Origin: Clostridium sp. Marseille-Q2269
GTDB taxonomy: Bacteria > Bacillota > Clostridia > Clostridiales > Clostridiaceae
DNA: 64,000 nucleotides
Direction: 5' to 3'
NCBI RefSeq assembly: GCF_943736985.1
Contig: NZ_CALSFS010000015.1
Span: 1 to 64,000 of the forward strand
This document shows, in pieces, positions 16,861 to 24,417 of this stretch. Every line of letters begins with the position of its first letter. Position 1 is the stretch's first letter. Below the pieces are notes generated by a model. That model worked only from the letters and a program-made list of their open reading frames with translations, searched no databases and was not told the origin of the DNA. A program made the translations under genes and the position numbers.

Positions 16861-17976
16861 TTAACTTTCTACTATTTCTATTTTGCAAATATGATTTTCT
16901 CTAATTGGCAACACATCTGCTCTAACCATTACACGCATTAATATAGTTCCTTTTTTTATATCATTCATTACCTTAAAATCTATTTGATTTCTTATACCAA
17001 CTGCAACAGCATTACTATCCATTACTAATACATGTTTAGGTTTCAATCCGTTACTTTCTATTTGAGTAAGGTTGCCATAAAATACTGGAGTTTGTATGTA
17101 CTGTCCTGTACTGTCTTTTAATATTTGTAGGCTATATAATTCATTAGGATTAATTCCAATTGTGTCAGGCTCTCCGTTTTCTTTTGATATTTCAAGTCTT
17201 GCTTTTGCTACCATATCATAATCAACACTTGACACTTGTATCTTTTTAATATCTACATTATCCATTATCCCATTAGGATAAACACCTTCTTTAGTTGATG
17301 CATTACTGTTTGTATATAAAAAATTATTATCTAAAGCTTTTGCAACTGCATCAGAAAAAGCTTTCATTAAAATATTTTCTATTTGGTAAACATCTTGTAT
17401 ATCTTCTTCAGCTACTTCAACATAACCATAAAGTGTTTTTGCTACTAAATCAACTGGCTTTAACCCTAATGAAGTATTCTTTCCTACTGCTCCACGTTCT
17501 TTAAAATCTAGTTCCATATCCTCATCAATTTTCCCTATACGAACCGTTCCAGTTTCCATAGGTACTATAGGACAATTGTTTAATAAAACTGACTTTTGAC
17601 ATGCGTTATAAATTATGTCAGCTGATATTCCAATAGGTGCAATTACACTCCCATCTGTTCTCTTTTGTATTTCCTGTTTTATATCTCCATTTTTTAATAA
17701 TACTTGTTGCGCAAAATTAGTAAAAGACATACCATCTTTAGCACCAAATTTCCTCTTAAAATCTGATTTACTCATTTTAGCAGCCTTAATTCCATTTTCC
17801 TTAATTGAATTAATTTTCATGCTTTGTTTTACTACTCCTTCTTCGCTTGAATTAGATGTACTAGCATTTTCTATAAGATTTATAAATGCATCTGCCATTG
17901 CTCCTTCATCTGTGCTTTGTAGAGCTTTTTGAATTTCTTCTTTAAATTCTTGTTTTAATATATCTTTACTTCTCAT
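16861..17976 (-). CDS. phage major capsid protein, HK97 family
   Basis: A 371-residue protein with the HK97-type order: a helical, charged N-terminal part (about 1-105) like a delta/scaffold region, then the core (IAPIGISADIIYNACQKSVLLNNCPIVPM), the spine-helix/P-domain segment with FSDAVAKALDNNFLYTN, and the A-domain strands near the C-terminus (HVLVMDSNAVAVGIRNQIDFKV). It would form the shell of an icosahedral head. Last gene of the leftward operon, 20 nt after the scaffold-like gene. GGGAGG lies 13 nt before the ATG. No portal or protease gene accompanies it. Confidence 0.85.
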   Translation of the reverse strand: MRSKDILKQEFKEEIQKALQSTDEGAMADAFINLIENASTSNSSEEGVVKQSMKINSIKENGIKAAKMSKSDFKRKFGAKDGMSFTNFAQQVLLKNGDIKQEIQKRTDGSVIAPIGISADIIYNACQKSVLLNNCPIVPMETGTVRIGKIDEDMELDFKERGAVGKNTSLGLKPVDLVAKTLYGYVEVAEEDIQDVYQIENILMKAFSDAVAKALDNNFLYTNSNASTKEGVYPNGIMDNVDIKKIQVSSVDYDMVAKARLEISKENGEPDTIGINPNELYSLQILKDSTGQYIQTPVFYGNLTQIESNGLKPKHVLVMDSNAVAVGIRNQIDFKVMNDIKKGTILMRVMVRADVLPIRENHICKIEIVES

Positions 17977-17996
17977 AGACTTAATAAATCCTCCCT

Positions 17997-18326
17997 TTAT
18001 TTATTATTTATATAATCATTAAATGTTACTTTTTCAACTTCTTTATTTATTGGTGATGAATAACCACTCGCCGGTGTAATCCCAGTAATTTTTGGCTTTT
18101 GTTCTATTGCATTAATTATATTTGAAAATCCCTCCAAAGTTTTGTTGTCATATTCATCACACATTTTTGAAAATAAATCTTCATTTATCATATATCCTTT
18201 ATTTGATACTGCTCCTTTAAATCCATTAATAGCTTTTTCTCTTTCTTTCCCGGCTATCATTTTTTCATATTCTGCTTTATAATCAATTTCCTGTTCTATA
18301 TTTTGATTTTTTATTTCATTTTCCAT
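17997..18326 (-). CDS. small phage protein, possibly scaffold-like
   Basis: A 109-residue charged protein: predicted helix at about 8-35 (EQEIDYKAEYEKMIAGKEREKAINGF), a central helical part, and a Pro/Gly/Ser-rich tail ending VTFNDYINNK. Its position directly upstream of a capsid gene is that of many scaffold genes, but no homology is recognised. The start is ATG at 18326, after GAGGAGG, 2 nt beyond the upstream stop; the longer start at 18350 would put the Shine-Dalgarno inside the gene. Confidence 0.6.
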   Translation of the reverse strand: MENEIKNQNIEQEIDYKAEYEKMIAGKEREKAINGFKGAVSNKGYMINEDLFSKMCDEYDNKTLEGFSNIINAIEQKPKITGITPASGYSSPINKEVEKVTFNDYINNK

Positions 18327-18328
18327 GC

Positions 18329-18592
18329 TTAATATTCCTCCTCTTCCCATTGGTTACAATTGACTATTGGCTTATTACTATTACTTTTATAACCTATTTT
18401 ACTGCATTCCCTTTCATATATAAGAACACCCATAGCGCTTTCTACAACGGGAGTATTATTATATTTACAAGTCACACAGGTTTTATTTTTGGTATTCCAC
18501 CAACACCTTTCTTCATGCTTTTCCATCGCACTTTTATTTATTAATCTTTTTTTATTGCAATGCTCACACTGAAAGATAATCCTTTCTTTCAT
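18329..18592 (-). CDS. small Cys-rich (zinc-finger-like) element protein
   Basis: An 87-residue protein with FQCEHC near the N-terminus, then HEERCWW, CVTCKYN and later Cys residues, suggesting one or two zinc-binding knuckles. Function unknown; it could be a regulatory or assembly factor. The start is ATG at 18592, 9 nt after AAGGAGG; the upstream ATG (18616) lies before that site and overlaps the previous gene. Confidence 0.6.
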   Translation of the reverse strand: MKERIIFQCEHCNKKRLINKSAMEKHEERCWWNTKNKTCVTCKYNNTPVVESAMGVLIYERECSKIGYKSNSNKPIVNCNQWEEEEY

Positions 18593-18608
18593 TTTCTTTA
18601 TCCTCCTT

Positions 18609-18926
18609 CTAATCATCTATATAAAAAATAATTTCTCGCCCTACTTCTTCTAAATAGTTTAAATCTGTTAATCCTTTTATAACTCCTTGCTTAAACATAT
18701 ATTTTTTTTCTATTGTTAACGATGAAATTAATGTTTGTGTAAATTCCTCTATTAAGTCATGATGTTCTTTTGGTAAAATCTTATATAAATTTGTTTCTAA
18801 TTCATTATACTTCTCACTAAGTTCTAAATATTCTTGAATTTTTTCTAAATTAGTTACGTTCTCCTCTAAACGATGAAATTCGCTTTCTATAACTTTATTT
18901 ATAATATTTTTTAATACTTTATACAT
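18609..18926 (-). CDS. hypothetical helical element protein
   Basis: A 105-residue, mostly helical acidic protein (KIQEYLELSEKYNELETNLYKIL, HHDLIEEFTQTLISS, FKQGVIKGLTDLNYL). The pattern resembles small clostridial mobile-element proteins of unknown role. AAGGAGG precedes the ATG. It stands between the primase gene and the small Cys-rich gene, in the same leftward operon. Confidence 0.65.
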   Translation of the reverse strand: MYKVLKNIINKVIESEFHRLEENVTNLEKIQEYLELSEKYNELETNLYKILPKEHHDLIEEFTQTLISSLTIEKKYMFKQGVIKGLTDLNYLEEVGREIIFYIDD

Positions 18927-19010
18927 TATTTTTTCCTCCTTGCATTTTTCGCTTCAATAGGATAAAATAAAGTTGGATTTGTAGTTCGTTCCTATCGGAA
19001 TGGACTTTTT

Positions 19011-21203
19011 TTATTTAAATGGAAAAATCCCATCTTTTATTTCTTCAATATCATTAATTTCAATATCAAGATAATATCCAACACTATTACTCTTTTTCTG
19101 TTTTATTCCAAAACTTGATAATTGCCTTCCAAAGTGAGTTGGATTCATAGGTATTATATTGTTTGATATGCACCAACTATCATAGACCTTGTAAACATCA
19201 CCTTTAGGAATTTTAATACCCTTCTTAGGCACTAAACTTATTTTTTCTTTAAAGAAAGCATATGCACTGTCAACTTCTTCTCTATATTCTTCCATTTCCT
19301 GTTCAGCCGCTTGGCTTTTAGTAATTTTCCATTTATTAGCTTTAATTCTTTGTAATCCTTCATAAGCCCACATAAAAACTATGTCTAACTCTTTATTTAT
19401 TATTTTGTCTGCTAGCTCAGTATCCTTCACCTTATCACATATACCCTCCGCAACTTCTTTCTCTGTACCAAAGGAAGTATTAAAAGGAATTATTATGGGT
19501 CTTCTGAAAAATCCTGTGGACTTATCCACTGCACTTGGCATACGGTTTAATCCAAAGAACATAGTCATATTAAAACCTAACCTAACTAAATCCTTATTTT
19601 TTCTATTTACTGTTACAGGTTCACCACATACCATTGATTTAAAAAATCCATGTATTTTTTTACCACTTAATTCATCATCACGCACTATATTGACATGTTT
19701 ACCTTCTGCAGCTGATATTGTAAAATCTCCGCCGAAATCACCCAATCCTATACCACAAATACACCTATTATCGCCTATTAAAGCCTCCTGTATATCAAAG
19801 GCTACACTTTTACCATTAGAACCTTCACCCTTGTATATAAAACTGTTTTGAATCTCTCTAGCGTGAGGAGATAACATAAGCCCCCATGTTTCCTGTAGCG
19901 TTATTACACTGCCTTTATCAAGTGTACTATCTAAAAACTTTTTAAACTCTGAATCAGTAAATCTATCTTCCCAGTCAGTTATATAATTGGCTTGAAATTG
20001 GACCTCTAACTTATACTCGGGACTATGTGATAAGAGTTTGTTATTCTCTATATCAATAATTCCATTTAAACAATTAATATAATTCTTTTCATCATTCACC
20101 TTTCTAGCGTCTGTACTGCTTAACATTAAAAGCTCCGCAAAATTCTTTGACTTAGTAACTGTTTTGTCTTTGTCATTTATGGCATATTCAAAAAACATTT
20201 TCTGGACTTCTTTCAGCTCCTTATATTCATAAAATCCTTTTTCAGTATCATATATAAACCATAAATTACCTTTTATATAACTGGGTTGTTTTTTTATTAT
20301 GTGCTGAACCAGTGCCCAATTGTTAACATTGCCTTTATCATCACAATAAGAAGGCAACACATATTTAAGAACACTATCAACCTTTCTTTCTACTTCTTCA
20401 AAAGTTAAAGGCGGCATAAACCAACAATTGTTATACATTATAGCCTGAGGTAATAACATTTCCTTTTTTCTCATAGTAGGATTATTTTTAATCATGTACC
20501 CTAGCCAACTTATTAAAGTGTTATCTCGACCTTCGCCCTCTTTTACAGATTTATAATATTTATTAGCCTTAAAATCCTTTACCGCTACACTTTGACCCTC
20601 TGAACTCTCTTTCTTTTGAGAAGGTTTATCTAAATTTATTAACTTATCAAATAAGGCTTGTGGCATATCTTGAATATCATGTGTATTTGGTTGATATTCC
20701 TTAATACTTTTATCAATCTTCACCTTACTATTAGGTAATACAATTAACCCACCATCTGTTCTTATATCTATTCCTGGAGCATAGTCAGCTTTATTTTTTA
20801 ATCCTTCTTTATATTTAAAATATAAATGTACACCACCTCGTGGAGTTATTACTGCAAATGTATTATTTATTTTTTCCTTATCCTCTTTTGAAAACTCTTT
20901 AATGAAATCTCTAAAATTATCAATTCCATTAATATCACTATTCCCATGATTAATATCAATATCTATAACCATAATATTGCTAATTTTTCCACATACAAGA
21001 GAGAACCCTGTAACTTGTCCACCTCTTACTTTTCCATCTACTTCCTCTTTATATATTGAGGATACTTCTTGAAGTTCATTTTGATTTTTAATCCAATAGT
21101 CTTTATTGCTCCACGGAACTACTGGTATTTTTGAGTAGTTTACTAATGGTACTATTGGGAATAATTTTTTTTCTATAATTGAAGTAAAATTTTCCCCTGT
21201 CAC
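19011..21203 (-). CDS. primase-polymerase / SF3 helicase (P4-D5 type)
   Basis: A 730-residue replication protein. The N-terminal prim-pol domain has the catalytic DID (81-83) and TPRGGVHLYF with His126, then GIDIRTDGGLIVLP. A D5-like linker is followed by an SF3 helicase with Walker A GSNGKS (461-466), Walker B-like RDDE (508-511) and the sensor FGLNRMP (550-556). A winged-helix C-terminus closes it. It would start replication of the excised element. The start is GTG at 21203, 5 nt after AGGTG and 8 nt after the upstream stop. Confidence 0.9.
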   Translation of the reverse strand: MTGENFTSIIEKKLFPIVPLVNYSKIPVVPWSNKDYWIKNQNELQEVSSIYKEEVDGKVRGGQVTGFSLVCGKISNIMVIDIDINHGNSDINGIDNFRDFIKEFSKEDKEKINNTFAVITPRGGVHLYFKYKEGLKNKADYAPGIDIRTDGGLIVLPNSKVKIDKSIKEYQPNTHDIQDMPQALFDKLINLDKPSQKKESSEGQSVAVKDFKANKYYKSVKEGEGRDNTLISWLGYMIKNNPTMRKKEMLLPQAIMYNNCWFMPPLTFEEVERKVDSVLKYVLPSYCDDKGNVNNWALVQHIIKKQPSYIKGNLWFIYDTEKGFYEYKELKEVQKMFFEYAINDKDKTVTKSKNFAELLMLSSTDARKVNDEKNYINCLNGIIDIENNKLLSHSPEYKLEVQFQANYITDWEDRFTDSEFKKFLDSTLDKGSVITLQETWGLMLSPHAREIQNSFIYKGEGSNGKSVAFDIQEALIGDNRCICGIGLGDFGGDFTISAAEGKHVNIVRDDELSGKKIHGFFKSMVCGEPVTVNRKNKDLVRLGFNMTMFFGLNRMPSAVDKSTGFFRRPIIIPFNTSFGTEKEVAEGICDKVKDTELADKIINKELDIVFMWAYEGLQRIKANKWKITKSQAAEQEMEEYREEVDSAYAFFKEKISLVPKKGIKIPKGDVYKVYDSWCISNNIIPMNPTHFGRQLSSFGIKQKKSNSVGYYLDIEINDIEEIKDGIFPFK

Positions 21204-21211
21204 TATATCAC

Positions 21212-21400
21212 CTACTTTTTAGTACAGTTTTTATTTGCCCATTCTTGGAGTAATTCACGATTTAAAAAATATTTTGAACCAACTTTCATACAGGGAAAAT
21301 CTTTCCTTTTCAGTAAATCTTGATACATCATATTTTTTCCTACTCCTAAAACCCTCATACCCTGTGTAGGGCTTATTAATATAGAATTGTTATCTTCCAT
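21212..21400 (-). CDS. excisionase/AlpA-like DNA-binding protein
   Basis: A 62-residue winged-helix protein: GMRVLGVGKNMMYQDLLKR is the helix-turn-helix and FPCMKVGSKYFLNRELLQEWA the wing, as in excisionase/MerR-like helix domains. Such proteins direct excision or activate the divergent operon. TGGAGG precedes the ATG. First gene of the leftward operon, divergent from xre across a region with operator-like palindromes. Confidence 0.78.
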   Translation of the reverse strand: MEDNNSILISPTQGMRVLGVGKNMMYQDLLKRKDFPCMKVGSKYFLNRELLQEWANKNCTKK

Positions 21401-21451
21401 TTTATTACCTCCATATATTTATTTTTTTTAGATATGCTTTAATTTAATATT

Positions 21452-21497
21452 GTTCTTGATGAACGATATTGGTATGTTTTGCGAACTTTTAAGTTCG
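21452..21497. promoter_or_regulatory. operator-like palindromes between excisionase and xre
   Basis: GTTC-N5-GAAC (21452-21464) and a perfect 16-nt palindrome CGAACTTTTAAGTTCG (21482-21497) share the GAAC/GTTC half-site. They lie in the 224-bp divergent region where a CI-type XRE repressor should bind. Confidence 0.6.
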
Positions 21498-21624
21498 GTA
21501 TATGTATATAATAAATCATTTAAGATTGTTTTGCAAGTATTTTTTTTAAAAATAGTGCTTTTTTGATTTGTTTAGGATATACTATAGATATAAAAATACT
21601 GTTTAACACTAGGAGGGAAGCAAA

Positions 21625-22080
21625 ATGAGTGTTGGAGAAAACATAAAAAAATATAGAAAAGAAAAGAGATTAACTCAAAAACAATTGGCTAAAGAAATAA
21701 ATTTATCGGAAATCAGTATAAGAAGATATGAAAAAAATATAAGCACTCCTACAATAGAAATTATAAAAAAAATTGCTGAAAAACTTAAAGTACCAGTTTC
21801 TTCTTTATTAGGTATTGAAAAGCTTGGTACTAGTGACACATATGTTAGTGATGAAAATAAAATTGCTCATGTATTCTCAAAGAAGGTTCTTGATGAATCG
21901 AAGTTTGGTACTGAAGATATTGAAACAATAAAATTAATTAGTGCTTATATAGGGCGTCTTGCTAATGAAAAAGGTATGAAATTTATTGAAGATTGGGGTA
22001 CCATAATTCAAGATGTTAAAGACATAATAAACGCAGACCTTGAAAGAGAAAAAATTAAATTGGGCACTAAAATAGATTAA
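21625..22080 (+). CDS. XRE-family transcriptional regulator
   Basis: A 151-residue repressor-like protein with an N-terminal helix-turn-helix at about residues 5-60 (RLTQKQLAKEINLSEISIRRYE), then LKVPVSSLLG typical of Cro/CI-type proteins and a helical C-terminus without a visible Ser-Lys autocleavage site. It probably keeps the leftward replication-capsid operon silent. Without self-cleavage, derepression might need an antirepressor, possibly from a helper phage (inference). TAGGAGGG precedes the ATG; int follows after 143 nt. Confidence 0.85.
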   Translation: MSVGENIKKYRKEKRLTQKQLAKEINLSEISIRRYEKNISTPTIEIIKKIAEKLKVPVSSLLGIEKLGTSDTYVSDENKIAHVFSKKVLDESKFGTEDIETIKLISAYIGRLANEKGMKFIEDWGTIIQDVKDIINADLEREKIKLGTKID

Positions 22081-22183
22081 CAGTACGCTAAGTACACCAA
22101 AGTACCATGCTTTTTTAGTGTACTGTTAGTGTCTTAATCCAGTAATATCAATGGTTATATGGATTCAGTACTCTAAGTACACT
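22081..22183. repeat. GTAC-rich repeat cluster, right
   Basis: Contains CAGTACGCTAAGTACACC (22081-22098), AGTGTACTGTTAGTGTC (about 22117-22133) and CAGTACTCTAAGTACAC (22166-22182), the last an exact inverted copy of 16421-16437. It fills the xre-int gap. Confidence 0.75.
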
Positions 22184-22223
22184 AATTTTTAAAAAACTAC
22201 ACCTATTAGAGGAGGTCTTTTTT

Positions 22224-23387
22224 ATGGCTAAAACAACTTATAAAAAGAAAGTCATAAATGGTAAAGAATATTATTTCTATAGGCTAAGACATAAAAACAT
22301 TAGAAAACCTAAAGATATTTATGGATCTACTGTAAAAGAACTTGATGCAAAAATTAAAAATATAACTAAAGAACTGGACAATAATATTACTGATAATAAA
22401 AAATATTATGGAGCATTTTTAAAGGACTGGTTATATAACACCCATATGGTAAATAAAAAACCTTCTACTAACGAAAGGTATGACGGTATTTTTAGAAATT
22501 ATATTGATAATAGTCCTATATTTGAAATAAGATTGAAAGACTTAAGTGCATCAGATATACAGAAGTATTATAACAGTTTAATAAGTAAAGGAAAAAGTAT
22601 AGCAACTATAAAAAATCTTCACAAAATCATATCTCCTAGCATTAGATATGCATATGATAATAATATGGTTATAAAGGATTTTTCTAGAGCTATAGTAATA
22701 CCTAAAGAAAAGGAAGAAAAAAGGCTAAAAAAAGTTAAAAAAGTAGAGCCATTTACTTTGGAAGAACAAATGCAGTTTATTGAAGTCATAAAAGGTCATG
22801 AATTAGAAATGTTATTTATTACTGCTCTTAATACTGGCTTAAGACAAGGAGAATTATTCGCTCTTACATGGAATGATATAGACTTTAAAACTTCCTGCAT
22901 AAATGTTAATAAATCATATAAAAGCGTAAAGAATATATCTACTGGCAAGTATGAAAGTATTATACAAACTCCTAAAACTAATAAAAGTATTAGACTTGTT
23001 CCTATACCAGTACCTTTAGTAAACAAATTAAAACAACATAAACTAGTACAAAAGGCTCAAAGATTAAAGATGGCTAATTTATATGAAAATAACACACTTG
23101 TTTTTTGTAATAAGTTTGGCAAGTATTTAGATAGTGGCAATGTACTAAAGAAATTCAAGAAAATACTTAAAAATAATGATCTAAAAGATAGAAAATTCCA
23201 TGATTTAAGGCATACTTATGCCACTAGATTATTTGAATTAGGAGAAAACCCGAAAACGGTGCAGGACTTGTTAGGGCATAGTAATATTTCCATTACACTT
23301 GATACCTATACTCACGTATTAGAAAGCATGAAGAAAAAAGCAGTATCAAAATTGAATGATTTATATATATCTATGGGGGTAAAATAG
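22224..23387 (+). CDS. tyrosine-type site-specific integrase
   Basis: A 387-residue integrase with an arm-binding N-terminus, a SAM-like core-binding domain (about 65-160) and a catalytic domain with the full set R207, K251, H326-x-x-R329, H352 and Y362. It recombines the 43-bp core in tRNA-Arg(ACG). GAGGAGG precedes the ATG. Its stop is about 100 bp from the attachment site in the intact tRNA, the usual position. Confidence 0.95.
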   Translation: MAKTTYKKKVINGKEYYFYRLRHKNIRKPKDIYGSTVKELDAKIKNITKELDNNITDNKKYYGAFLKDWLYNTHMVNKKPSTNERYDGIFRNYIDNSPIFEIRLKDLSASDIQKYYNSLISKGKSIATIKNLHKIISPSIRYAYDNNMVIKDFSRAIVIPKEKEEKRLKKVKKVEPFTLEEQMQFIEVIKGHELEMLFITALNTGLRQGELFALTWNDIDFKTSCINVNKSYKSVKNISTGKYESIIQTPKTNKSIRLVPIPVPLVNKLKQHKLVQKAQRLKMANLYENNTLVFCNKFGKYLDSGNVLKKFKKILKNNDLKDRKFHDLRHTYATRLFELGENPKTVQDLLGHSNISITLDTYTHVLESMKKKAVSKLNDLYISMGVK

Positions 23388-23458
23388 CCCTCTTTTTTTA
23401 TATAAAAAACCTATAAAGGGTAAAAAAGGGGGTAAAACTCTATTTATAATAAAATAAA

Positions 23459-23490
23459 AAACCGCTAAAACTTAGTAGTTTCAACGGTTT
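23459..23490 (-). terminator. element-borne terminator for tRNA-Arg(ACG)
   Basis: AAACCG (23459-23464) pairs with CGGTTT (23485-23490), with an inner AAAAC/GTTT pairing, followed on the minus strand by TTTTTTATTTT. It lies just inside the element's right end, so the element supplies the tRNA with a new terminator. Confidence 0.7.
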
Positions 23491-23533
23491 ATGGTGCACC
23501 GGGCAGGATTCGAACCCGCGACCAACTGGTTCG
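23491..23533. repeat. right attachment site within tRNA-Arg(ACG)
   Basis: The 43-bp core matching 16134-16176 apart from one base; it covers the 3' half of the functional tRNA. Confidence 0.92.
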
Positions 23534-23568
23534 TAGCCAGCTACTCTATCCAACTGAGCTACCGATGC
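23492..23568 (-). tRNA. tRNA-Arg (ACG)
   Basis: A 77-nt cloverleaf with encoded CCA, acceptor GCATCGG/CCGGTGC and anticodon loop CTACGAA giving ACG, the substrate of TadA (gene at 10961). Its 3' half is restored by the integrated element. Confidence 0.97.
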
Positions 23569-23618
23569 AAATTTAACATACTTATTTTAACATAAAACTT
23601 ATTATAAATCAATAATAA

Positions 23619-23648
23619 AAAGCATTTAACTTCAGAGTTAAATGCTTT
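23619..23648 (-). terminator. terminator after tRNA-Ser pair 1
   Basis: A 12-bp stem (23619-23630 / 23637-23648), 6-nt loop, then TTTTTATT on the minus strand. It touches the tRNA CCA end. Confidence 0.85.
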
Positions 23649-23738
23649 GGCGGAGAAAGAGGGATTTGAACCCTCGCACCGGTTACCCGATCTACGCCCT
23701 TAGCAGGGGCGCCTCTTCAGCCACTTGAGTATTTCTCC
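23648..23738 (-). tRNA. tRNA-Ser (GCT), copy 1
   Basis: A 91-nt class II tRNA with encoded CCA, long variable arm and anticodon loop CTGCTAA giving GCT. Confidence 0.97.
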
Positions 23739-23758
23739 ATAGCTTACTTGTATAAAAA

Positions 23759-23849
23759 TGGCGGAGAGATAGGGATTCGAACCCTAGGTACGGTCACCCG
23801 TACGCCGGTTTTCAAGACCGGTGCCTTAAACCAACTCGACCATCTCTCC
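23759..23849 (-). tRNA. tRNA-Ser (TGA), copy 1
   Basis: A 91-nt class II tRNA with encoded CCA and anticodon loop CTTGAAA giving TGA. First in a two-tRNA transcript. Confidence 0.97.
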
Positions 23850-23884
23850 ACGTTTTTTTCAATTTTCACTTGATCACATAATAA

Positions 23885-23913
23885 ATTATAACAACTAACA
23901 TAATATATGTCAA
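23885..23913 (-). promoter_or_regulatory. promoter of tRNA-Ser pair 1
   Basis: Perfect TTGACA (23913-23908), 17-nt spacer and TATAAT (23890-23885) on the minus strand, 36 nt before the tRNA. Confidence 0.85.
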
Positions 23914-23984
23914 CATATTTTTTAAATTTTTATATAAAAATACACAATATATTGTATATCTTAACAAAATTGTATAAAAAATGA

Positions 23985-24014
23985 AAAGCATTTAACTTCA
24001 GAGTTAAATGCTTT
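23985..24014 (-). terminator. terminator after tRNA-Ser pair 2
   Basis: The same 12-bp stem as at 23619-23648, followed on the minus strand by TTCATTTTTTATAC. Confidence 0.8.
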
Positions 24015-24104
24015 GGCGGAGAAAGAGGGATTTGAACCCTCGCACCGGTTACCCGATCTACGCCCTTAGCAGGGGCGCCTCTTCAGCCACTTGAGTACTT
24101 CTCC
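24014..24104 (-). tRNA. tRNA-Ser (GCT), copy 2
   Basis: As copy 1 except that the 5' acceptor strand reads GGAGAAG instead of GGAGAAA, giving a G-U pair at the base of the acceptor stem. Anticodon GCT; CCA encoded. Confidence 0.97.
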
Positions 24105-24125
24105 ATAGCTTACTTACATAAAAAA

Positions 24126-24216
24126 TGGCGGAGAGATAGGGATTCGAACCCTAGGTACGGTCACCCGTACGCCGGTTTTCAAGACCGGTGCCTTAAACCA
24201 ACTCGACCATCTCTCC
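24126..24216 (-). tRNA. tRNA-Ser (TGA), copy 2
   Basis: Identical by eye to copy 1; anticodon TGA; CCA encoded. Confidence 0.97.
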
Positions 24217-24243
24217 ACATATTTAACTTTGTAACGAAAATTA

Positions 24244-24272
24244 TTATAACATTTTAAGTAAACTTTGTCAAT
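24244..24272 (-). promoter_or_regulatory. promoter of tRNA-Ser pair 2
   Basis: Perfect TTGACA (24272-24267), 17-nt spacer and TATAAT (24249-24244) on the minus strand. Its spacer differs from that of pair 1. Confidence 0.85.
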
Positions 24273-24360
24273 ATTACTTTTATCTTAATTATATATAAAT
24301 ATCTAATATTTTTATTTATCTATATATACAAATACACTATTTTAAATAACAATTAATGGT

Positions 24361-24406
24361 GTTCTTATAAAAAATATAAATATGTATTTATATTTTTTAT
24401 AAGAAC
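24361..24406. repeat. 46-bp AT-only-centred palindrome after serS
   Basis: A perfect inverted repeat with 22-bp arms and a 2-nt centre, 11 nt beyond the serS stop. There is no distinct T run after it on the minus strand, but the arm itself contains TTTTTT, so it may still act as a terminator. Confidence 0.7.
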
Positions 24407-24417
24407 TAATACTTAGG

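Larger units (their letters stand above)
16134..23533. mobile_element. 7.4-kb phage-satellite-like integrated element in tRNA-Arg(ACG)
   Basis: Bounded by a 43-bp repeat (16134-16176 and 23491-23533; one mismatch) that is the 3' part of tRNA-Arg. A rightward xre-int pair stands beside the intact tRNA. A leftward set runs excisionase-like, primase-helicase, three small genes, HK97-type capsid protein. Between capsid gene and left end are a terminator, a cos-like segment and repeats. No terminase, portal, protease, tail or lysis gene is present. This gene content is that of a phage satellite (PICI-like) rather than a complete or randomly decayed prophage. Confidence 0.85.

Noticed and set aside
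19381-19851. 156-codon plus-strand ORF.
   Set aside because: Antisense to the well-supported primase-helicase gene; no Shine-Dalgarno and no recognisable motif.
16861-21400. Reading the element as a decayed ordinary prophage.
   Set aside because: All genes are intact and closely packed, with att sites and integrase in place, and there are no fragments of terminase, portal or tail genes.
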